DNA from: a bacterium
Lineage (GTDB): Bacteria > Desulfobacterota > Binatia > UBA12015
Direction: 5' to 3'
Length of the DNA stretch: 8,649 bases
NCBI GenBank assembly: GCA_029976905.1
Contig: JAPOLW010000133.1
Location: forward strand, 1-8,649
A program made the translations under genes and the position numbers. Position 1 is the first letter of the stretch; each line of letters begins with the position of its first letter. Shown piece by piece: positions 1-6,779 of this stretch. Below the pieces are notes generated by a model. It made no database searches, was not told where the DNA came from, and saw only the letters and a list, made by a program, of their open reading frames with translations.

Positions 1-245
1 AAACGAACGCGATTGATTTCGACTCCGCCGTCTCCGCGACGACGTCTTTGTCGTTTGAAAAAGACATCGCGTCGTATGTCGACGGCGCGACGCTGGATGT
101 CGTACACGGCTTTCTGTTCGAAGGCGACGAGAACGTCTTCTTTCAGTCGCGACCACATCGGCATCGACTCGCTGCGGGCACCGCGCCTCAGGCGCTATTC
201 GCCGAGGCCTCCGAAACCGCCGGAGTGCGCTTGGTGTCCTTGTAG
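1..245 (+). CDS. Possible 3' end of an unidentified plus-strand gene converging on cimA
   Basis: A plus-strand frame is open from base 3 to a TAG at 243-245 and runs in from outside the window, so no start is visible. I do not recognise the product; the visible end is about 80 residues, with a stretch rich in Asp, Glu, Val and Phe (around bases 90-145) and a His/Arg-rich patch (about 147-167). By hand count over codons 69-140, G+C by codon position is about 71%, 29% and 79%, a coding-like pattern; codons 3-68 keep high third-position GC (17 of 22) but have low first-position GC. It would overlap the end of cimA tail-to-tail by 58 bp, which is unusual. An antiparallel minus-strand frame (ATG at 164 or 158, running out at base 1) is the main alternative; its third-position GC falls to about 35% over the last 20 codons. 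It may also be plain intergenic DNA. Confidence 0.28.
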   Translation, partial: TNAIDFDSAVSATTSLSFEKDIASYVDGATLDVVHGFLFEGDENVFFQSRPHRHRLAAGTAPQALFAEASETAGVRLVSL

Positions 246-1804
246 AGTTTGTAGTCGATCGCATCGACCAAAGCCTGCCAGCTGGCCTCGATGACGTTGG
301 GCGACACGCCGACCGTCGTCCAGTGATGGTGGGCATCATGTGATTCGACCAGCACGCGAACCTTCCCCTCGGTGCCGTGCTTGTCGTCGAGGACGCGGAC
401 CTTGTAGTCGACCAGGCGCATCTCCTCGATCGAGGGGTAGAACTCGACCAGGGCTTTGCGAAGCGCCGTGTCGATCGCGTTGACCGGCCCAGTGCCCATG
501 GCGGCGGTGTGCTCGAGCACTCCACCCGGACCACGCACCTGGATCGTCGCTTCGGCGATCGGGTCCTCGTTCTCGTGCCGCTTTTCGTTGATCACCCGGA
601 AGCCGACCAACTCGAAATACCGAAGCTTTTCCCCCTTGATGGCCTTTTGCAGGAGCAACTCGAAAGAGGCCTCGGCGACCTCGAATTGAAAACCTGCATG
701 CTCGAGTTCTTTGAGTTCCTGGAGCAACTCCCCCACCTTGGGCTCGAGTTCCGCCGGGTCGATGCCGAGCTCCCGGGCCTTGTAGAGCAGGTTCGAGCGC
801 CCCGCCTGGTCCGAGACCAGCACCCGCTGGTAGTTCCCGACCACTTCGGGCGCGATGTGCTCGTAGGTCTCGGAATGCCGACGCACCGCCGACGCGTGCA
901 GGCCTGCCTTGTGCGCGAAGGCACTCTGGCCCACGTACGCCTGCTGTTTGTTGGGCTCGCGATTGGCGAGCTCGTCGACGAAGTGGGCCAGGTCGGTCAG
1001 ACCGTGCAATTGCTGCTCGCTCACGCATTCGTAGCCAAGTTTGAGCTGTAGATTGGGAACGATCGAGACCAGATTCGCATTCCCGCAGCGCTCGCCGACA
1101 CCATTCACGGTTCCCTGCACCTGGACGCAACCTGCCTGCACCGCAGCGATCGAGTTCGCCACGGCCATCTCGCCGTCGTTGTGGCAGTGGATCCCGAGAG
1201 GCGTCTCCACCGCCCCCTCCGCCGCTGCGACCGCCGCCGTGATGTCGCCGGGCAGACTGCCACCCCGGGTGTCGCACAGACAAAGGAGCGTCGCGCCCCC
1301 CTCGGCCGCCGCCCGGAGGCACTCGAGCGTGAACTCCGGGTTGGCCTTCCAGCCGTCGAAGAAATGCTCGGCGTCGAAGATGACTTCGTCGAGATTCGCG
1401 CGCAGAAAGCGCATGGTGTCGCGAATGATGTCGAGATTCTCCTCTCGACTGACCCGCAGCGCCTCGCGCACGTGCAGGTCCCAAGCCTTGCCCACCACGC
1501 ACGCCGCCGGCGTGCCCGCACGCAGGATCATCGCAAGGTTCTCGTCCGCATCGGCAGCCACACCTGCGCGACGCGTCGAGCCGAACGCGACGATGCGAGC
1601 CTGGCGCAGGCCCAGGGCCATGGCCGGCGCAAAGAAAGCCTCGTCGCGCGGGTTCGAACCGGGCCAGCCTCCTTCGATGTAGGAGACGCCGAAGGCATCG
1701 AGCCGTTCGGCGACGGCGAGCTTCGATTCGACGGTAAGGTCGACTTCCTCGCCCTGGCATCCGTCGCGCAGCGTCGTGTCGTAGATCTGGATGCGAGTCG
1801 TCAT
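188..1804 (-). CDS. cimA: (R)-citramalate synthase
   Basis: 538-residue enzyme of the DRE-TIM metallolyase (isopropylmalate synthase-like) family. It condenses pyruvate and acetyl-CoA to (R)-citramalate, the first step of the threonine-independent route to 2-oxobutyrate and isoleucine, in the cytoplasm. Visible motifs: YDTTLRDGCQGEEV at residues 8-21, where the usual RDGEQ is replaced by RDGCQGE as in the citramalate synthase subfamily; the metal-binding HCHND at 206-210; GTVNGVGERCGNANL at 231-245; and HKAGLHASAV at 298-307. The C-terminal part (about 395-520) matches the regulatory LeuA-type dimer domain, the likely isoleucine-sensing region. The last 15 or so residues (Ala/Ser/Thr-rich) look unconserved. 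The ATG overlaps the lysC stop by 4 bp (ATGA), and a GGAAGG ribosome binding site lies 7 bp upstream inside lysC. Homocitrate or isopropylmalate synthase is less likely because of the N-terminal signature and overall length. Confidence 0.95.
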   Translation of the reverse strand: MTTRIQIYDTTLRDGCQGEEVDLTVESKLAVAERLDAFGVSYIEGGWPGSNPRDEAFFAPAMALGLRQARIVAFGSTRRAGVAADADENLAMILRAGTPAACVVGKAWDLHVREALRVSREENLDIIRDTMRFLRANLDEVIFDAEHFFDGWKANPEFTLECLRAAAEGGATLLCLCDTRGGSLPGDITAAVAAAEGAVETPLGIHCHNDGEMAVANSIAAVQAGCVQVQGTVNGVGERCGNANLVSIVPNLQLKLGYECVSEQQLHGLTDLAHFVDELANREPNKQQAYVGQSAFAHKAGLHASAVRRHSETYEHIAPEVVGNYQRVLVSDQAGRSNLLYKARELGIDPAELEPKVGELLQELKELEHAGFQFEVAEASFELLLQKAIKGEKLRYFELVGFRVINEKRHENEDPIAEATIQVRGPGGVLEHTAAMGTGPVNAIDTALRKALVEFYPSIEEMRLVDYKVRVLDDKHGTEGKVRVLVESHDAHHHWTTVGVSPNVIEASWQALVDAIDYKLYKDTKRTPAVSEASANSA

Positions 1805-3030
1805 GAATCGACCTTCCCGGTGCCGACGAGCCGGTCATGCAGGACCCGCACTGCGAGCTCTGCGTACTTGGCGTCGATCACGACCGAAACCTTGATCTCC
1901 GAGGTCGAGATCATGTGGATGTTGATCCCCTCGCCACCGAGAATCTCGAAGATTTTCGCGGCCACTCCCGCGTGGCTTCGCATCCCAAGCCCGACGACGG
2001 AAATCTTGGCGATGTCGCCTTCGGTGCGGGCCTCGCCCGCCCCGATTTTGGCGGCCACGCCACGGACGATTTCGACCGCCTTGTCGGCCTCGTTCCGCGG
2101 CACGGTGAACGTCATGTCGGTACTGCCGTCGGCACCGACGTTCTGGATGATCATGTCGACGACGATGCCCTGCTCGGCGATCGGGGAGAAGATGTGAGCG
2201 GCGAGCCCCGGGCGATCGGGGACCCGTGTCAAGGTGATCTTCGCCTGGTCGCGATCGAAGGCCACGCCCGAGACCAGCCCGTCTTCCATGTTCGACTCCT
2301 CCGGGACCACCCAGGTTCCCGTTTCTTCCTTGAAGCTCGATCTCACGTGCACGCGCACGTCGTAGCGCTTGGCCAACTCCACCGAGCGGATCTGCAACAC
2401 CTTGGCACCCAGACTCGAGAGTTCGAGCATCTCGTCGAAGGAGATGCGTTCGAGCTTGCGGGCATCGGGGACGATGCGCGGATCCATCGTGTAGACTCCA
2501 TCGACATCGGTATAGATCTCGCAGGCGTCGGCACCGGTCGCCGCCGCAATCGCAACGGTCGTGTCGGATCCGCCCCGGCCGAGCGTCGTGATGTCCTGCG
2601 TGTCCTCGTTGATGCCCTGGAACCCAGCCACGATCGCGGCGCCACCTCCAGCGAGGAACGCAGCGAGGCGGTCGGCATCGATCGAGCGGATGCGGGCGCG
2701 GCCGTGCGCATCATCGGTATGAATGCGGATCTGGTGACCGAGGAACGATCGTGCCCGCGTCCCGCGGGTCTCGAGCGCGATCGAGAGCAAGGCGGCGCTC
2801 ACCTGCTCGCCGCTGGAGACGACGACATCGCTCTCGCGGGCGACCGGGTCTTTGCAGAACGCGCCCGCGAGTTCGAGGAGACGGTTGGTTTCACCTGCCA
2901 TCGCCGAGACGACCGCGATCACGCGATTGCCGGCCTGTACCGTCGACTCGATTCGACGGGCCACCTCCTGGATCCGCTCGACCGAGCCGACGGACGTGCC
3001 GCCGTACTTCTGTACGACCAGCGGCCTCAT
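1801..3030 (-). CDS. lysC: Aspartokinase (aspartate kinase)
   Basis: 409-residue monofunctional aspartokinase, which phosphorylates L-aspartate with ATP as the first step to lysine, threonine, methionine and, through threonine, isoleucine. The amino acid kinase domain carries KYGGTSV at residues 8-14, SSGEQ at 72-76 and GRGGSDTT at 151-158. Two ACT domains follow (about 263-335 and 342-405), the second with ISTSEIKVS at 374-382; these are the usual sites of lysine and/or threonine feedback. Length fits the stand-alone LysC class of about 400-410 residues, and there is no fused homoserine dehydrogenase. I chose the ATG at 3030: it gives the canonical N-terminus, overlaps the tsaE stop by 4 bp (ATGA), and has a G-rich AGGGGGG stretch just upstream. 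The frame stays open upstream to 3222, but that extension is Arg-rich and lies inside tsaE. The effector specificity (Lys, Thr or both) cannot be read from the sequence alone. Confidence 0.96.
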   Translation of the reverse strand: MRPLVVQKYGGTSVGSVERIQEVARRIESTVQAGNRVIAVVSAMAGETNRLLELAGAFCKDPVARESDVVVSSGEQVSAALLSIALETRGTRARSFLGHQIRIHTDDAHGRARIRSIDADRLAAFLAGGGAAIVAGFQGINEDTQDITTLGRGGSDTTVAIAAATGADACEIYTDVDGVYTMDPRIVPDARKLERISFDEMLELSSLGAKVLQIRSVELAKRYDVRVHVRSSFKEETGTWVVPEESNMEDGLVSGVAFDRDQAKITLTRVPDRPGLAAHIFSPIAEQGIVVDMIIQNVGADGSTDMTFTVPRNEADKAVEIVRGVAAKIGAGEARTEGDIAKISVVGLGMRSHAGVAAKIFEILGGEGINIHMISTSEIKVSVVIDAKYAELAVRVLHDRLVGTGKVDS

Positions 3031-3488
3031 GCGGCCCCCCTGAGTCGGGCCAGGACGTCGGCGGCTCGCTGCCCGTGGGCCGCGAGCGCGAGCTCGCGGT
3101 CCTCTTCCCCCGGCCCGGGCCGGATCTCGACGACGAGCGCATCGAGTCGGCTGCGATCCGGCATCTGCTCGAACCATTCGACGACCGCTACCCCGTCGCC
3201 GTCCACGAGTTCGGCGAGCCACTCCGGGTCCGGCGGCGAATCGCCATGACGGTAGAGATCGATATGGGCAACCGGGACGCGTCCTTCGTATTCGGCGGCC
3301 GTCAAAAAGGTCGGACTGTGCACCTCGCGTTCATCGACTCCACAGCCGCGAGCGATCCCCCGTACGAGGGCCGTCTTGCCGGCACCCAGCGGACCGACCA
3401 GGCCGACGATGGCCCCCGGCCCGAGGAGGCTGGCGAGCCGCTCGCCGAATTGCTCGGTCTCGTCGACGCATCTGGTTTGCACGTTCAC
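3027..3488 (-). CDS. tsaE: tRNA threonylcarbamoyladenosine biosynthesis ATPase TsaE (YjeE)
   Basis: 153-residue P-loop ATPase that works with TsaB and TsaD in the cytoplasm to make the t6A modification at position 37 of ANN-decoding tRNAs. The Walker A motif GPLGAGKT is at residues 32-39, the family SPTF is at 58-61, H-x-D-x-YR at 75-80 and VEW at 103-105, all in the normal order and spacing, so the protein looks complete. The start is a GTG at 3488 (a second GTG is two codons on, at 3482), chosen because it leaves the usual 30 or so residues before Walker A. An in-frame ATG at 3548 would add 20 residues and remains possible. There is no clear Shine-Dalgarno before the GTG, but a TGCTACGCT extended -10-like element lies about 10 bp upstream. 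The stop overlaps the lysC start by 4 bp, so tsaE, lysC and cimA are probably co-translated from one message. Confidence 0.92.
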   Translation of the reverse strand: MNVQTRCVDETEQFGERLASLLGPGAIVGLVGPLGAGKTALVRGIARGCGVDEREVHSPTFLTAAEYEGRVPVAHIDLYRHGDSPPDPEWLAELVDGDGVAVVEWFEQMPDRSRLDALVVEIRPGPGEEDRELALAAHGQRAADVLARLRGAA

Positions 3489-3630
3489 GACGAGGAAAGC
3501 GTAGCAACCTCGGTCGAAGCCTGCACCGACGAACCACCCATGGGGCATCGCCGACGACGTTCGTGGAAACGCCGCAATGGCCCCGGGAGGCGACCGGAAG
3601 GACGCCCACCGCCGACCGCGGCCCGTCGCC
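3489..3630 (-). other. 142-bp gap between nnr and tsaE
   Basis: This stretch separates the nnr stop from the preferred tsaE GTG. It contains an in-frame alternative tsaE ATG at 3548 and a TGCTACGCT element close to the tsaE start. I see no hairpin with a T run that would stop transcription after nnr, and no convincing small gene. The open frame extending upstream from tsaE continues into nnr and looks like an unselected GC-rich shadow. Confidence 0.4.
3498..3506 (-). promoter_or_regulatory. Possible extended -10 promoter element for tsaE-lysC-cimA
   Basis: On the minus strand this reads TGCTACGCT, which fits the extended -10 pattern TGnTAnnnT. It would place transcription initiation near 3491, only a few bases before the GTG at 3488, so the tsaE message could be leaderless or nearly so; this would explain the missing Shine-Dalgarno. 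No good -35 hexamer is seen 16-18 bp further upstream, so the call rests on one short motif and its position. Confidence 0.25.
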
Positions 3631-5187
3631 TCAGGCCGAGGTCCGCAGTTCCTCGCGCGCCAGGGGAATTTCGTCGGCGAGTTCCGACGCCAGCAGCCCC
3701 GCCTCGCCGAAGCGGCGGGCCAGCCGGTCTCCCGCCAGGCCGTGGAGATGGACGCCCAACCGGGCGGCATCGAAGGCATCGGCGCCCTGGGCCAAGAGGC
3801 TTCCGACCACTCCCGAAAGCACGTCGCCGGTCCCCGCCGTACCCAGGATCGGACCGCCGGTGGCGTTCACCGCCATGCGTCCGTCCGGGCCCGCGATCAA
3901 GGTGCCGCTTCCCTTGAGCGCCACCACCGTGCCGGTGCGCTCGGCGAACCTCCGGGCGGTCGTCCATCGATCGGCCTGGACGGCTGCCGCGTTGGTGGCG
4001 CACAAGCGGCCCATCTCGCCCGGGTGCGGCGTGACGACGACCGGCGCATGCGCGTGACGCAGAACTCCGGGGCGCTCCGCAAGTGCGTTGAGAGCGTCGG
4101 CATCGATCAAGAGCGGCATGGTGGCATGGCGCACCAGCCAGCGAACGAGGCGGACCGCCGTCGGTCCCGTGCCAAGGCCCGGACCGATGACGATGGCCTT
4201 CTTTCCCGCCATGCGCTCGCTCCAGGCGTCGGGAGAGAACCCCTCGAAGACGGTCGTCATGACTTCGGGCAGCGCACCCGCGACCAGAGCCTGCACCTCC
4301 GGGGGGCAGGCCACCGTGACCAGCCCCGCGCCTGTGCGTAGGGCGGCTCGCGCGGCGAGAGCGGCGGCGCCACTCGTGCCGGGCGCCCCCGCCACGAGCA
4401 GCAGATGGCCATGCGTGCCCTTATGGCTCGCCGCCGGACGGTCCGGGAGCAGCGCGCGCATGCGGCGTGCGGTCGACGCCTCGGCCAACGGTTCCTGCTC
4501 TGTCACCGCCTGGGGCGCAAGACCAATGTCGACGACCTCGAGGTCTCCGGTCCAGGGGCGCGCGACCGGCAGGAAGAGGCCGAGCTTCGCCGCGCCGAGC
4601 ATGTAGGTGACGTCCGCTCGAACCGCGACGCCGAGCGGCTCGCCGCGATCGGCATCCAACCCCGACGGGACGTCTACTGCGACGACCCGGGGGGGCCGAC
4701 CCCGACGGACGATGCGCGCATTCACCGCCTCCAGGGCCGCGGCCGATGCTCCCTCCACGGCACGGGACAGACCGATGCCGAAGACCGCATCGACGACGAC
4801 GCCACTGGAGGCGACCGCGTCGGCCACCTCCTGGGCGACGCCCTCAGGCTCCCGACCCGCCAGGTCGAGAATACGGCCGCGCCGACGCGTCCAGCGCTCG
4901 AGATTCGCGGCGGCGTCGGGCGTCAGTCGCGAGCGGGGTGCCAGCAAAGCGACCCGAACCCGGTACCCGCGCCGGGCGAGCAGGCGCGCAATGACGAATC
5001 CGTCGCCTCCGTTGTTGCCGGCGCCGGCGACCACGAGCACCCCGCGCCGACAGGCGGCCGCGAAGCGCCGGTGAATGCCATCCGCAACGCCCTTGCCCGC
5101 GCGCTCCATCAATTCGATCGACGGCGTGCCCAACTCGATGGTGCGGCCATCGAGTGCCCGCATCTGCTCGGCGGTCACCAGACGCAT
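3631..5187 (-). CDS. nnr: Bifunctional NAD(P)HX repair enzyme (epimerase + ADP/ATP-dependent dehydratase)
   Basis: 518-residue fusion of a YjeF_N epimerase (about 1-220) and a YjeF_C ribokinase-like dehydratase (about 240-518). Together they convert damaged NADHX/NADPHX hydrates back to NAD(P)H: the N-domain interconverts R and S epimers, the C-domain dehydrates the S form using ADP or ATP. The N-domain shows AGAGNNGGDGFVIARLL at 54-70 and DVPSGLD at 172-178. The C-domain shows HKGTHGHLLLVAGAPGTSGA at 255-274, IGPGLG at 334-339, DADALNAL at 362-369, TPHPGEMGRL at 386-395, and GTAGTGDVLSG at 449-459, whose Asp455 is the expected catalytic residue. Length is normal for the bacterial fusion. The ATG at 5187 was chosen over an upstream start at 5253 because AAGAGG lies 5 bp before it and MRLVTAEQMRALD is a typical beginning. 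It stands apart from both neighbours (221 bp upstream, 142 bp downstream). Confidence 0.95.
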   Translation of the reverse strand: MRLVTAEQMRALDGRTIELGTPSIELMERAGKGVADGIHRRFAAACRRGVLVVAGAGNNGGDGFVIARLLARRGYRVRVALLAPRSRLTPDAAANLERWTRRRGRILDLAGREPEGVAQEVADAVASSGVVVDAVFGIGLSRAVEGASAAALEAVNARIVRRGRPPRVVAVDVPSGLDADRGEPLGVAVRADVTYMLGAAKLGLFLPVARPWTGDLEVVDIGLAPQAVTEQEPLAEASTARRMRALLPDRPAASHKGTHGHLLLVAGAPGTSGAAALAARAALRTGAGLVTVACPPEVQALVAGALPEVMTTVFEGFSPDAWSERMAGKKAIVIGPGLGTGPTAVRLVRWLVRHATMPLLIDADALNALAERPGVLRHAHAPVVVTPHPGEMGRLCATNAAAVQADRWTTARRFAERTGTVVALKGSGTLIAGPDGRMAVNATGGPILGTAGTGDVLSGVVGSLLAQGADAFDAARLGVHLHGLAGDRLARRFGEAGLLASELADEIPLAREELRTSA

Positions 5188-5192
5188 GCCGA

Positions 5193-5198
5193 CCTCTT
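5193..5198 (-). promoter_or_regulatory. Ribosome binding site of nnr
   Basis: AAGAGG on the minus strand, 5 bp before the ATG at 5187. It is the best Shine-Dalgarno match near this gene and decides the start against the longer in-frame opening at 5253. Confidence 0.7.
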
Positions 5199-5361
5199 GC
5201 ACGCGCGAACGGATCGCGCCAGCGGCGCGCCTCGCCGGGGTGCATCGTCGCACCCGCCCCGGAGCCGAACCCCACCTTCCCTCCGCCCCGCGGCAGCGGA
5301 CGCCGAGCCCAGGTGGTCCGCCCCGTCACCCATCGGGGCTGCGAACGGACCGTCTTCCGCC

Positions 5362-5382
5362 GGGCCCGCGAAGGGCGGGCCC
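5362..5382 (-). terminator. GC-only hairpin after glmM, possible weak terminator or processing site
   Basis: GGGCCCGC pairs perfectly with GCGGGCCC across a 5-base loop, starting 27 bp after the glmM stop. The position suits the end of the folP-cdaA-cdaR-glmM message. There is no run of T on the minus strand after the stem, so it is not a classical intrinsic terminator; a Rho-related pause, RNA 3'-end protection or chance in GC-rich DNA are all possible. Confidence 0.3.
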
Positions 5383-5408
5383 CCGGGGAGACGACCGGCG
5401 AGGGAGTC

Positions 5409-6779
5409 TCAGCCAGCCGCTGCGTCGCTCGCCCGGATCGCGTCTGCGATGCCTTCGGCGTGCAGACGCACTTCCTCCTCGCGTTCGCCCTCGACCATGA
5501 CCCGGATCAGAGGCTCGGTTCCCGAAGGACGCACGAGTACGCGCCCGCGGTCGCCAAGGCCGCCTTCGATCTCCCGAATGACTCCAGCCACGCCATGGTC
5601 TGCCGTGACGTCGCGCCGCTTCTGGATCGGCACGTTCACCAGCACCTGCGGGAAACGGGTCATGACGCTCGTCAGCTCGGAGAGAGGCCGCTGCGCTTCG
5701 ACGAGAATCGACAGCACGCCGAGTCCCGTGATCAGACCGTCGCCGGTCGTGTTGTTGTCGAGAAGAATGATGTGGCCCGACTGCTCGCCGCCGAGGTTCG
5801 CATCAGAGCGACGCATCTCCTCGACCACGTACCGATCGCCGACCGGCGTACGCACGAGGGAAACCCCGATATCGCGCAAGCAGACCTCGAGTCCGAGGTT
5901 CGACATGACCGTCGCGACGACGGACTCGTTGCGCAGAGTGCCCCCGCGCGACATGTGATGGGCTGCGATCGCAAGGATCTCGTCGCCATCGACGAGCGCA
6001 CCCTTCTCGTCGACCAGGAGACAGCGGTCCGCATCGCCGTCGAGAGCAATCCCGATGTCGGCCCCGACCTCGACGACCTTCTTCTGGAGCGCCTCCGGAT
6101 AGAGAGCGCCACAACCGTCGTTGATGTTTTCCCCGTCAGGGTCGCACCCCATCGTCCAGACCTCGGCGCCCAATTCTTCGAGCACCTCGGGAGCGACTCG
6201 ATAGCCGGCTCCGTGCGCCGCATCCACGACGACCTTGAGGCCATCGAGGGTCCGATCGCGCGGGAAGGTATTCTTGGCAAAGACGTTGTAGCGACCGAGC
6301 GCGTCCTCGATCCGGAAGGCCTTGCCGATCTCGCCTGCGGTCGGGCGTAGGTGGTCGATCGAACCCGCAAAGACGAGGTCCTCGATCTCCTCCTCCACCG
6401 CGTCGGGGAGCTTGAAGCCATCGCGGGCGAAGAACTTGATGCCGTTGTCCTGGAAGGGGTTGTGCGAGGCCGAGATCACCACCCCCGCGTCGGCGCGCAG
6501 GCTGCGCGTTAGAAAGGCGATCCCCGGCGTCGGCATCGGACCGACGAGCAGGACATCCACCCCCATCGAGCAGATGCCCGACGCCATGGCGGTCTCCAGC
6601 ATATAACCGGAGACCCGGGTGTCTTTCCCGATCAAGATCTTGTGTCGGCGGGGGCTCTCGCGGAAGACGTGCGCAACGGCGCGGCCGAGCCGCAGCGCGA
6701 TCTCCGAGGTCATGGGGTCGCTATTGGCGACACCGCGTACGCCATCGGTTCCAAAAAGCTTCTTTTTTTCGTTGCTCAC
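5409..6779 (-). CDS. glmM: Phosphoglucosamine mutase
   Basis: 456-residue alpha-D-phosphohexomutase, which converts glucosamine-6-phosphate to glucosamine-1-phosphate, the middle step to UDP-GlcNAc for peptidoglycan and LPS. The N-terminus has FGTDGVRG at 9-16. The active-site loop is ISASHNP at 102-108, with Ser105 the residue expected to be phosphorylated. The metal site DGDADR is at 247-252, the sugar-specificity loop GEQSGH at 331-336, and the phosphate-binding RPSGTEP at 417-423. Length is close to the usual 445 or so. The start is a GTG at 6779 that overlaps the cdaR stop by 4 bp (GTGA) and has GAGGAG 5 bp upstream. In Firmicutes GlmM binds CdaA and lowers its cyclase activity; the same gene order here suggests but does not prove that link. 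A run of seven A lies in codons 4-6. Phosphomannomutase is excluded by the FGTDGVRG/GEQSGH combination. Confidence 0.97.
   Translation of the reverse strand: MSNEKKKLFGTDGVRGVANSDPMTSEIALRLGRAVAHVFRESPRRHKILIGKDTRVSGYMLETAMASGICSMGVDVLLVGPMPTPGIAFLTRSLRADAGVVISASHNPFQDNGIKFFARDGFKLPDAVEEEIEDLVFAGSIDHLRPTAGEIGKAFRIEDALGRYNVFAKNTFPRDRTLDGLKVVVDAAHGAGYRVAPEVLEELGAEVWTMGCDPDGENINDGCGALYPEALQKKVVEVGADIGIALDGDADRCLLVDEKGALVDGDEILAIAAHHMSRGGTLRNESVVATVMSNLGLEVCLRDIGVSLVRTPVGDRYVVEEMRRSDANLGGEQSGHIILLDNNTTGDGLITGLGVLSILVEAQRPLSELTSVMTRFPQVLVNVPIQKRRDVTADHGVAGVIREIEGGLGDRGRVLVRPSGTEPLIRVMVEGEREEEVRLHAEGIADAIRASDAAAG

Larger units (their letters stand above)
5188..5408 (-). other. 221-bp gap between glmM and nnr
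   Basis: Very GC-rich non-coding stretch. I see no protein-like frame and no AT-rich promoter. It contains three short perfect GC hairpins: 5362-5382 (8-bp stem), 5238-5255 (6-bp stem, 6-nt loop) and 5215-5229 (6-bp stem, 3-nt loop). In related clusters recalled from memory pdxJ and acpS lie at this point; no AcpS-like or PdxJ-like motif is visible here, so the gap may be what remains after their loss, or simply a leader for nnr. Confidence 0.5.

Noticed and set aside
39..75. Imperfect inverted repeat (6+5 paired bases with a 5-base bulge) as a cimA terminator
   Set aside because: The stem is interrupted, there is no T run, and it lies more than 110 bp after the cimA stop.
1..164. Minus-strand gene start downstream of cimA (ATG 164 or 158) resembling the opening of a serine acetyltransferase
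   Set aside because: Only the first dozen or so residues resemble such a start; the rest becomes Arg-rich, third-position GC falls to about 35%, and the ribosome binding site is poor. Kept as an alternative reading in the edge feature.
3031..3222. Upstream extension of the lysC frame
   Set aside because: The added 64 residues are mostly Arg/Gly/Ala and lie inside tsaE; the ATG at 3030 gives the canonical aspartokinase N-terminus and an ATGA overlap.
1837..3249. Long plus-strand open frame (470 codons) opposite lysC
   Set aside because: It lies antisense to a fully recognisable aspartokinase, has His/Asp/Arg-rich low-complexity composition and no motifs; GC-rich codon use commonly opens such mirror frames.
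4689..4695. Run of seven G inside nnr
   Set aside because: It falls in a poorly conserved part of the epimerase domain with the frame intact on both sides; not exceptional at this GC content.
4405..5958. Long plus-strand open frame across nnr, the gap and glmM
   Set aside because: It spans two well-supported genes and a non-coding gap, is Arg/Pro/Ser-rich and shows no family features.
5154..6350. Plus-strand open frame opposite glmM
   Set aside because: It is the mirror of conserved GlmM codons, with no recognisable protein motifs.
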